A DNA stretch of 64,000 nucleotides, taken from NCBI RefSeq assembly GCF_900291975.1, contig NZ_OMPN01000001.1, positions 2,232,001 to 2,296,000 of the forward strand. The letters are read 5' to 3'. Source of the stretch: Agathobaculum massiliense. GTDB taxonomy: Bacteria > Bacillota > Clostridia > Oscillospirales > Butyricicoccaceae. The notes beneath the pieces were generated by a model. The model was not told where the DNA came from and ran no database searches. It worked only from the letters and a program-made list of their open reading frames with translations. The translations under genes were made by a program, and so were the position numbers. Positions 57,237-64,000 of this stretch are shown here, piece after piece; positions within the stretch are counted from its first letter, which is position 1; each line of letters opens with the position of its first letter.

Positions 57237-57265
57237 AGTATACAAGAGGATATTCAATAAGTCAA
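57237..57265 (-). promoter_or_regulatory. sigma-A promoter of the ATPase leader
   Basis: On the minus strand: TTGACT (57260-57265), a 17-bp spacer and TATACT (57237-57242). Start of transcription near 57230, about 30 nt before the leader peptide ATG. Confidence 0.78.
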
Positions 57266-57469
57266 GAGCTGAATTGATGATTTGCTGTAAATACTTTCCA
57301 CCTCGAAAATAAAACATTTCAATATATAGCGCACAAAGAAATTTTCAGAGGATTTGAAATTAAAAATACCACAGGGGATATTAAAATGCCGACACTGCCA
57401 GCGCTTACAGAATCAATGGCCTAACATTCATTATCTTCCTTTGCCTCTGCCTGTAATCCGATGCTTTAT

Positions 57470-58662
57470 TTGCCGCTACTACAATATTGCCGGCAAAAGC
57501 ATGATCGCCGTCATGCGGGCTTTGTGAGAGATGGTGCCCCCTCCCTTTGAGGTGGGACACACAGATGTTGAGTTGTACGAACTGTCCGAACTGCTGTGGG
57601 AACTGGACGGCGAAAATCGCATACTGATGGAGACTGCGGGGAACTGCCATTTGCCGGTTGCCAGCCTCCTTTACCATTCCGAGTTTTACGGTTCCGTGGT
57701 GAACGCCATGCTGATGCATGGCTACGGGAGTAACAGTCTACGGCGGGCCAAGACCGACAAGAAAGACGCGATCAAGCTGGCCAATTACGGTCTTGACCAC
57801 TGGCTGGCGATGCCCAGTACATCCCAGAGGATGAGATACGGCTCATGCTGAAAACCACATACCGACAGTACCAGCAATGTGCCAAGGTGCAGACCATGCT
57901 CAAAAACAACCGGATTTCCTTGCTCGCCACCGCTTTCCCTGATGCAAACCGCCTGTTTATCAGCCCTGTCAGGGCGAATGGCAGCGAGAAATGGATAGGC
58001 TTTGTAGCTGCTTTCCCGCATTGTGAGTGTGTCTGTGGGTTAACCAAAAAGGCTTTTACAGCCAAGTACCAGAGGTGGTGCAACAAACACGGTTACAACT
58101 TCAGCCAGGATAAGGCGCTGGACAGTTATACCTCCGCCTGTGGACATTTCAGTGTCATGCCCAAGGCCAATACGACCAGGCTCCTGATAGAGCAGGCGGT
58201 GTTCCAACTCTGGGCTGTATCCACTGCACTGGCTGCGCTCAGAAATGCAGTCTCTGGCGGCATCGCTGCCGGAGTACTCCATTGTGATGGGGATGTTCGG
58301 TGTTGTGATCCGGCTCTCGGCTCCAGCTTATGGCGGAGATCGGCGCTGTGCGCCGTTTCCACTCCAAGAAAGCGTTGGTGGCCTTCGCGGGCATCGACGC
58401 CCCTCCATACCAGTCCGGCCAGATGGAAGTCCGTAGCCGCAGCATCTCCAAACGGGGTTCCTCCGCTCTGCGCAGAACATTGTTCCTGGTGATGAGCGTG
58501 ATTTTCCAGCGTTCCTCCGCCGATGAGCCGGTGTACCAATTCATGGATAAGAAACGTGCTGAGGGAAAGCCCTATCGTGTTTACATGATGGCCTCCGCCA
58601 ACAAATTCCTGCGCATTTACTACGCCACTGTGAAAAAGCATCTGGATAGTCTCGAAGCCTGA
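57470..58662 (+). pseudogene. IS110 family transposase, degenerate
   Basis: Pieces of an IS110 (DEDD) transposase in at least three frames. The start (AGKSMIAVMRAL) is in one frame with a stop. FEVGHTDVELYELSELLWEL and RRAKTDKKDAIKLANYGLDHW carry the catalytic DKKDA motif. TTYRQYQQCAKVQTMLKNN, then KANTTRLLIEQAVFQLWAVS follow, and a last frame holds the Transposase_20 end (RFHSKKALVAFAGIDAPPYQ). Frameshifts near 57800, 58250 and 57520 make it inactive. The flanking noncoding ends that would form bridge RNA were not identified. Confidence 0.82.
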
Positions 58663-58839
58663 TCTTATCCTGAACCTGTCCATTCTGGGCCAGAGTCAAA
58701 ATTTCCGGTGGCTTGGTTTTCTGTGTCCTTTTTGCCGCACCTAAAAATAGCGGTTCATTTCAATTCGGTTCTTGACATTCGTGCCCATATAGAATCAACA
58801 GGTGCTGCCTGCTTTAACTTTTTCGTGCTCATTTGCTTA

Positions 58840-59632
58840 ACTTTCTATTTAACAAACACAGTATATGGCGGGGCAAATACAACTGGCGAAGTATTAGCGG
58901 CAAATGCAGATAAAAATAAAGTCGTCTTTGTATGGTCATCAAACAGTTTAGAAAGTTCTGCAACCGTCATTAATGGAACAGCCGAAACAACCATTAAAAA
59001 TGCTGAATATGCTTCGGGCATACATCGCTGTTACTGATAATAAAGTTCTTATCGCATACGCCAATAATAATAATTCCTTCTATGGCACAACCACCATCCT
59101 TGAAGTATTCGGCAACCAAATCGCAGGCTCGTTCCTGAACAACTCCAAAGACGCAATAGCCCTTGAATCCGGCGAGGACGGCGAAACCATCAAAACCGGC
59201 TTTGGCGGGTACTGCACATGCGAGGGCATAACCGCAGGACAGATGATCGATTCAGAGGGAGTAACAGCGTATAGCCCGCTGGATGAGTGGCTGGAAATCA
59301 AAGACCCGTGGGCGAGAGGGTATGTGACGGGAGAATATACAGGCGACGGTACAACAAAAGCAACTATTGATGTAGGATTTAAGCCCGCGATGGTTGCGAT
59401 TTATAGCGCTTATAACGAAACTTCGGATTTGGCTAAATTGTCCCAATTCGTGATTTTCCCAGAGCAAACAGCAATTCGATCACCGTTTAGTGCGAGCGTT
59501 AGCTATTCGATTAGTTTGGCCTGGTCTGATACAGGCGTTACTCTTACTGGCACACTCAATGGCACTACGATGCCAAATGCAAACGAAAAGCTATACAAAT
59601 ACATTGCAATGAAGAAATGGGGTGTTGAATGA
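58840..59632 (+). pseudogene. phage tail fibre-like gene, frameshifted
   Basis: Two overlapping frames form one decayed gene. The first part (VYGGANTTGEVLAANADKNK and ATVINGTAETTIKNAEY) ends at a stop near 59037. The second (AVTDNKVLIAYANNNNSFYG and GYCTCEGITAGQMIDSEGVT) continues in another frame to GVE at 59632. The Thr/Asn-rich, beta-repeat composition is that of phage tail fibres or baseplate proteins, and the holin genes follow. The 5' part was removed at the IS110 junction. Confidence 0.6.
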
Positions 59633-59899
59633 TGCTCATTGTAAATGAAGTTACCAGACAGATGCGCACCCTCCACCACGGACAAGCACCGAATGGGTGG
59701 CTGTCCCTGTCAGTCTTGAACCCTGTGCGCGTATTACTGCCCGTACTGCGAGTTGGCGATTGAGGACGGCGCGCTGGTGGATATTACGCCGACCGCCCGA
59801 CCTCCTGAACCGGAGCCGGAACCGACGCAGGAAGAGCAACTCCGCGCGGACGTGGATTTTATCGCGGCTATGACGGGGTGGAGCTATGACAGTATTTGA
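59633..59899 (+). pseudogene. small phage tail-end gene, frameshifted
   Basis: The first frame (MLIVNEVTRQMRTLHHGQAP onwards) stops near 59763. Another frame contains YYCPYCELAIEDGALVD, then PPEPEPEPTQEEQLRADVDF and IAAMTGWSYDS to 59899. Together they resemble a short phage protein with a CPYC motif and a Pro/Glu-rich linker that often precedes holins. A single frameshift separates the halves. The next 190 bp carry a peptide-sized open frame (MMYKNLLIENGFLQG) of no assigned function. Confidence 0.5.
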
Positions 59900-60089
59900 A
59901 ATGGCGTGACAATATAAAAACACAGGCGAAAGCTGAAAAGGAAAGTATGATGTACAAGAACCTGCTGATTGAAAACGGGTTCCTGCAGGGCTGACCAGGA
60001 AGGAGGTGACGGGGCGGGTCAAACCGCCCCACTTGCCTATGGAAAACCAATGAACAAACAATCCGCACGAGTGCATCACGCTTGCCCGC

Positions 60090-60350
60090 GTGGAAGCGTT
60101 GGAAAAGCGGATGGACAGGGCGGGCGACACGCACAAGGAGTTCTTTGACCGTATCCGCGCATTGGAGCAGGACAGCGCGGTACAGGAGGAACGGTATAAC
60201 ACCATTATTGAGAAACTGGATAGCCTGACCGCTACCGTCGCGGAGGTTACAAGTAAGCCTGCAAGACGGTGGGAAAGCATTGTGGACAAGTCGGTACGGG
60301 CAGTTCTGGCGGCAGTAATCGCATTCCTGCTTGCAAGAATTGGACTTTGA
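60090..60350 (+). CDS. XhlA-like haemolysin/holin accessory protein
   Basis: An 86-residue protein. A coiled coil covers residues 1-55 (FDRIRALEQDSAVQEERYNT), followed by a C-terminal membrane helix (AVLAAVIAFLLARIGL). This is the usual layout of XhlA, which works with a holin and sits in the lysis cassette of Gram-positive phages. GTG at 60090 is the first start in frame but lacks a ribosome site, so the N-terminus is uncertain and may be truncated. Confidence 0.65.
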   Translation: MEALEKRMDRAGDTHKEFFDRIRALEQDSAVQEERYNTIIEKLDSLTATVAEVTSKPARRWESIVDKSVRAVLAAVIAFLLARIGL

Positions 60351-60363
60351 AAGGAGCGTACTT

Positions 60364-60627
60364 ATGGAAAGTTTGGGATTTACGGCGATTCCGGCAATCA
60401 TGGTAATTTGCTATCTGATCGCACAGACCGTAAAGGCTACGGCGCTTGACAACAAGTGGCTGCCGATTATCTGCGGCATTTCCGGCGCGGTGCTGGGAAT
60501 TGCAGCGATGCGGATTATGCCGGAGTATGGCGCAAACGACCCGCTGACGGCAATTGCAATCGGCATTGTGTCCGGCCTTGCGGCGACGGGTGTAAACCAG
60601 ATTGTCAAACAGCTCGGACAGAAATAA
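60364..60627 (+). CDS. phage holin
   Basis: An 87-residue membrane protein with three hydrophobic stretches (ITAIPAIMVICYLIAQ-like start, LPIICGISGAVLGIAAM, IAIGIVSGLAATGVNQIV), the pattern of clostridial phage holins. The ATG at 60364 follows GAAAGGAGCGTACTT. No endolysin follows; the type I toxin locus begins 24 bp later. Confidence 0.78.
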   Translation: MESLGFTAIPAIMVICYLIAQTVKATALDNKWLPIICGISGAVLGIAAMRIMPEYGANDPLTAIAIGIVSGLAATGVNQIVKQLGQK

Positions 60628-60650
60628 AAAAGCCGCCCGATGGCGGCAAA

Positions 60651-60680
60651 TTGACATAGCGCGGCGTGCGATGGTATAAT
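60651..60680 (+). promoter_or_regulatory. promoter of the type I toxin mRNA
   Basis: TTGACA (60651-60656), an 18-bp spacer and TATAAT (60675-60680). Confidence 0.75.
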
Positions 60681-60717
60681 ATGTCGGGCGCTGTCGTTCC
60701 CAGCGGCGGGCGGTTGG

Positions 60718-60742
60718 CCACTCTCCTGTAAAAGGGAGGTGG
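60718..60742 (+). promoter_or_regulatory. hairpin hiding the toxin ribosome site
   Basis: CCAC-T-CTCC pairs with GGAG-GTGG, closing over the GGGAGGTGG ribosome site. Such structures hold type I toxin mRNAs in an untranslated form. Confidence 0.6.
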
Positions 60743-60747
60743 TGCTT

Positions 60748-60822
60748 ATGGGCATAAAACTCTTCCGAGTTTTGATATGTGCAATCTTATTGCTACATAT
60801 TTTGACCATAAACGCGAAATAA
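60748..60822 (+). CDS. type I toxin peptide (Hol_Tox/Fst-like)
   Basis: A 24-residue hydrophobic peptide starting MGIKLFRVLICAILLLHILT, one membrane helix with basic ends. The strong ribosome site with its hairpin, long 5' leader and overlapping antisense promoter match Gram-positive type I toxin-antitoxin loci, often found next to phage lysis genes. Too short for normal gene finding. Expected to depolarise membranes when over-produced. Confidence 0.72.
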   Translation: MGIKLFRVLICAILLLHILTINAK

Positions 60823-60902
60823 CCGCCCCATCGACCAAAATGTAGCGGTTATTTCATAACTTCCTCATTCAGGGTCAACCGCTCGTCGGCAACGCCCCTT
60901 TT
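60815..60902 (-). ncRNA. antisense RNA antitoxin of the type I toxin
   Basis: Predicted transcript from the minus promoter at 60909-60936 to about 60815. It contains a long AAATAACCGC/GCGGTTATTT stem at its end. It is complementary to the 3' half of the toxin mRNA, which runs on to the terminator at 60919-60950. Boundaries are estimates. Confidence 0.6.
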
Positions 60903-60908
60903 ATAGAT

Positions 60909-60936
60909 ATTATACCATAAGCCCCGCCAGTGTCAA
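60909..60936 (-). promoter_or_regulatory. promoter of the antisense RNA
   Basis: On the minus strand: TTGACA (60931-60936), a 16-bp spacer and TATAAT (60909-60914). The -35 lies inside the toxin terminator stem-loop. Confidence 0.72.
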
Positions 60937-60950
60937 GGTGGGGCTTTTTA
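60919..60950 (+). terminator. terminator of the toxin mRNA
   Basis: Stem AAGCCCCGCC / GGTGGGGCTT (10 bp with one G.U pair), then TTTTTA. Confidence 0.85.
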
Positions 60951-60957
60951 TTGTACA

Positions 60958-63900
60958 TTGAAACTGAGGGGGAGCGGCACGGGCAGAACGAGCGGAGGGT
61001 TCAGCGGGGGAGGCGGAGCGATTTCCCCGCTGCCCGCGGTTCGGGGGACGACGAGGGCGCAGCGGCAGGCAGATTTGGACCAGCTGACCGCAAACAGCGT
61101 CGCATGGCATTTCGCGGACGACGCGCAGAAACAGGCGCTTTTTGAAGCGAACAACGCAATCCGTCAAAAATACAACCTTGCCTATCTGCCTGGAACTGGC
61201 GAAACCTATAATAACGCCGGCGTGAACCTCTCCGCTCCGGTCGCGGAGGAGGTGCGGACGCAGCAGAGCTATAACGCGCAAACCCCGCTTTCGGTATTAG
61301 GGCATAACACCATGGCGGGCGTTGCGGGAATCAACAGGGGATTTTACTCTACGCTTGATTTCCTGCTTCCGGATGTAATCACGCCGGAATTTGTGCAGGA
61401 CAAGATTGATGCGGCAAAGCAGACGAACGAGGATATTCAGGAAAAGGTGCGCCGGTACAACTACGAGCGCGGCGGGAAAATCGGAGGCGCGATAGGCGAC
61501 CTGTACCAGAGCGCGCTCGGGATGATCCCGCAGGCGGTCATCGCGGTAATGTCGGGCGGCACAAGCGCGGCGGCGCAGGGAGGCAGCACGCTGGCCGGAG
61601 CTGCGGACGACATTGTTTCCAACATCACGCGGCAGCTTACGAAGAACGCGGGATACATGAGCAGCTTTGCGTCCACGGTGGGGACGGACTACGAGAGGGC
61701 GAAAGCGGCCGGAGCATCGGACGCGGAGGCCGCGTTTTCGGCCATCCTCTCTTCGGCCGCTACCGCCGGAATAGAAACCATGGGTGGCATTGACGTTCCG
61801 CAGGGCAGCGCGTCCAGACTGCGGAATGCGCTGAATACAGCGCTTGAGGAGGGCTCCGAGGAAGTCCTGCAGGACCTGGCACAGTCGATTGTTGAGAAAG
61901 GGACGTACAGTCCGGACAAGGCATGGGCGGGAGAAAACGGCGTGTTTGATCTGGGGCGCGCGCTCCAGAATTTCGGCGCGGGCGCTATCCTTGGCGGCGG
62001 CTTTGGCGCGGTGAGAACGCCGGTGCGCCCGCAAATACAAGGCGCACAAGCCGCGATCCGGCCGAACATCCAGCAGGCACCCGTGGATGCAAGCGCGGCT
62101 CCGGTAAGGGCGGGTAAGGCGACAACGATACAAAGCCCGTACACAGGGAAAATGCCGCAGAACGCCGGCGCGGAAGCGCAGACGCGCCCGCTGCAGATCG
62201 GCAAAGCCGACGTGGAGGGCGCACAGCAGGCGATCTTTGCCAGCCAGCAGGGCGGCACGTTTGCACGGACGATGAAAAGCGTTTTGCAGAACATATTCCA
62301 GCAGAACGGCGGCGCGCGGACGGTAACGGTAAAAGGCGTGACGTTCGACGGACAGCCGTATGATGTAACATTAAATCCGAATATTGCCGGAAAAGTGGCC
62401 TCTGATCCGCGAATGACATCTGAAAAATTGGCCGTTTTCAATATGATAGATCAGTTGGTGGCAAATGGTAAATATGTCGGAAGCGGAAATTATAATAAAA
62501 ACAGGTCAAAAGCAGGGGATGTCACTCGGTACGACTATTTTGAAACGCCATTAACTATCGATAATCAACCTTTTATTACAACTTTTGATGTGGAGGTTCA
62601 TCGAGATAGAAACAATTTCCGAACTTATCGAGTAATAGACGAAATAGACCTGAAACAAGTGGATGCTGTACACCAGTCATTCCCTGGCAGCGGAGTCCAA
62701 ACAAGTTCAGGTCTATCTGATAATAGTATATCCCAAACAAACGGAAATAGCAATACCCCCGCTGCACAAAATGACCCTATCCGTCCCATCATCCAGCCCG
62801 CGCAGGGCGTATCACCTGATTCGTCGGTGGGGGCGGCTGCGGCAAACTTTGACCCATATACCCGCATGGCAAACGAATACGGGACGATAGCGCAGGGCGA
62901 AGCGCCGCGGGCGCGCGAGGTCGATGTTCCCCAATCGACGGACGGGAGCGACCGAGTGCGCCGGTTCGCGCGCACGGCGATGGAGGCGCAGGCCACGCCG
63001 GAGCAGATGATACCGGAGTTTGAAAAGAACGTGGCAAACGGCCTGTTCTCCTACAATCCGCGCAGCGATAAGAGCAGCCTGGACGCTGCGGCGCGCACCA
63101 TCGCCCAAAAAGGCTACGACGGCGCGCTGGCGCAATGGGAGGATGTAACGAGCGGGCGGCGCACGGCGGGAAAGGACGACATTGTTCTGGCGCAGGTGCT
63201 GTATTCCGAAGCGGCGGCGGCAGGCGATACGCGGCTTGCCATGCAGCTTGCGGCAGAGATCGCGGCCGAGGGAACGAGGGCAGGACAGAGCGTGCAGGCG
63301 CTCCGCCTGCTCAAGCGCACCACAAGCGAGGGGAAGCTGTACTACATCCAGAAAGCGGTCAACAACATTCAGGAGGGGCTGAACCAGAAACGGGGCGGCA
63401 AAGCGCCGCAGATCACCATTGACGAAGCGCTTGCACAAGGGCTTCTGGATGCGAAAACAGACGCAGATGCAAACGCGGCGATGGACGCGATATACAACGA
63501 CGTTGCCGCACAGATACCGGCGACCCTTGGGGACCGGCTGAATGCATGGCGGTATTTTGCGATGCTGGGCAACCCGCGCACGCACATCCGAAATGTAGTC
63601 GGGAACATTGTCTATCAAATCCCGACCCGCGCCAGCAACAAGGTCAGCGCAACGCTCCAAAAGGCTTTTGTAAAGGACCCGAACCAGCGCACGCGCTCCC
63701 TGACGCGGAACAGCGCGGCAAAGGAATTTGCGAAAGCGGACTATGCGGAAATGAAAGGCGTGATCTCGGGGGACGCTTATACCTCCGAAATGTCCGAGGT
63801 ACAGCGCAGGCAAAAGATATTCCCCAAGCCCCTGCAGGCGGTAATGGACACGGCAAACAAAGCGCTGGACGTGGAGGATCAGATTTTCAAGCGCATGACC

Positions 63901-64000
63901 TACATCAACAGCATGGCCGATTTTCTGACCGCGCGCGGCATCGACCCGAGCAGGGGGAATGTGCCGGCCGATATTTTGGAGCAGGCGCGGACGCACGCAA
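60958..64000 (+). CDS. phage large polyvalent protein with LPD38-like domain (3' end beyond window)
   Basis: The frame stays open from 60958 to the last base, at least 1014 residues, so the protein is very large. The start is unclear: TTG at 60958 follows the toxin terminator and has no ribosome site, so the 5' end may be lost. Residues about 225-340 are Ala/Gly-rich. A beta-rich domain follows (VTVKGVTFDGQPYDVTLNPN to DLKQVDAVHQS, about 460-570) and then a Ser/Asn linker. MLGNPRTHIRNVVGNIVYQI near residue 873 matches LPD38, found in polyvalent proteins of phages and conjugative elements that carry nuclease or toxin modules. Exact activities are not established. Confidence 0.65.
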   Translation, partial: MKLRGSGTGRTSGGFSGGGGAISPLPAVRGTTRAQRQADLDQLTANSVAWHFADDAQKQALFEANNAIRQKYNLAYLPGTGETYNNAGVNLSAPVAEEVRTQQSYNAQTPLSVLGHNTMAGVAGINRGFYSTLDFLLPDVITPEFVQDKIDAAKQTNEDIQEKVRRYNYERGGKIGGAIGDLYQSALGMIPQAVIAVMSGGTSAAAQGGSTLAGAADDIVSNITRQLTKNAGYMSSFASTVGTDYERAKAAGASDAEAAFSAILSSAATAGIETMGGIDVPQGSASRLRNALNTALEEGSEEVLQDLAQSIVEKGTYSPDKAWAGENGVFDLGRALQNFGAGAILGGGFGAVRTPVRPQIQGAQAAIRPNIQQAPVDASAAPVRAGKATTIQSPYTGKMPQNAGAEAQTRPLQIGKADVEGAQQAIFASQQGGTFARTMKSVLQNIFQQNGGARTVTVKGVTFDGQPYDVTLNPNIAGKVASDPRMTSEKLAVFNMIDQLVANGKYVGSGNYNKNRSKAGDVTRYDYFETPLTIDNQPFITTFDVEVHRDRNNFRTYRVIDEIDLKQVDAVHQSFPGSGVQTSSGLSDNSISQTNGNSNTPAAQNDPIRPIIQPAQGVSPDSSVGAAAANFDPYTRMANEYGTIAQGEAPRAREVDVPQSTDGSDRVRRFARTAMEAQATPEQMIPEFEKNVANGLFSYNPRSDKSSLDAAARTIAQKGYDGALAQWEDVTSGRRTAGKDDIVLAQVLYSEAAAAGDTRLAMQLAAEIAAEGTRAGQSVQALRLLKRTTSEGKLYYIQKAVNNIQEGLNQKRGGKAPQITIDEALAQGLLDAKTDADANAAMDAIYNDVAAQIPATLGDRLNAWRYFAMLGNPRTHIRNVVGNIVYQIPTRASNKVSATLQKAFVKDPNQRTRSLTRNSAAKEFAKADYAEMKGVISGDAYTSEMSEVQRRQKIFPKPLQAVMDTANKALDVEDQIFKRMTYINSMADFLTARGIDPSRGNVPADILEQARTHA

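Overview
The window looks like a chromosome segment of an anaerobic, butyrate-forming Clostridia (Bacillota), probably of the Oscillospirales type. The evidence is a bcd-etfB-etfA module, pyruvate phosphate dikinase, strong GGAGG ribosome sites, consensus sigma-A promoters and moderately high GC in the first ~30 kb. The family-level assignment is inference.

Left core region (1-6.2 kb): the end of a DegV-family gene, then a lower-glycolysis run pgk-tpiA-gpmI-eno behind a sigma-A promoter and a Rex-like site. The phosphoglycerate mutase carries an unusual Lys/Ala-rich, histone-H1-like N-terminal tail of about 68 residues.

Phage-head module (6.5-15.2 kb, minus strand): one operon of small and large terminase, a small membrane protein, portal, scaffold-like protein, major capsid protein, connector and two tail-end proteins. 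No integrase, replication, repressor or lysis gene accompanies it. Its promoter (-35 TTGACT, -10 TATTCT) directly abuts a LexA/SOS box (GAAC-N4-GTTC). A convergent 'moron' gene with its own promoter and terminator sits inside the operon. I read this as an SOS-inducible, possibly domesticated capsid or gene-transfer-agent-like element. It is one of the two most interesting systems here.

Core and housekeeping genes (15.3-33 kb): uppP, ftsK/spoIIIE, a flavin-reductase-like protein, an SLH-domain S1C protease whose reading frame runs through a perfect terminator, ppdK, a small divergent regulator pair, rmlA, glgX, the bcd-etfBA butyrate module and a MATE exporter behind an apparent attenuator.

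Catabolic region (33-53 kb): (a) a sugar-acid regulon. It has an SDR and an enolase-superfamily dehydratase on the minus strand, RraA-like on plus, a GntR/FCD regulator, and an operon of a second enolase-superfamily enzyme, a zinc dehydrogenase and a DctPQM TRAP transporter. An identical TGATATATCA palindrome lies 5 bp after the -10 in two promoters. A chemoreceptor follows. (b) A MarR-led operon with an ATC-hydrolase-family protein, an FrdA-like flavoprotein, a lone [2Fe-2S] protein, an Nramp-like transporter lacking the metal-binding motifs, an SDR, an M20 amidohydrolase, a nitroreductase and an L-cysteine desulfidase homologue. Together these suggest breakdown of 2-aminothiazoline-4-carboxylate or another cysteine derivative to cysteine, then pyruvate, ammonia and sulfide.

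Right end (53-64 kb): degenerate DNA with an IS66 fragment; a Ca2+-type P-type ATPase preceded by a promoter, an acidic leader peptide and a terminator that overlaps the peptide's last codons; a decayed IS110 transposase; frameshifted prophage tail genes; an XhlA-like protein and a holin; a type I (Hol_Tox-like) toxin with an antisense RNA; and the start of a very large phage polyvalent protein that runs off the window.
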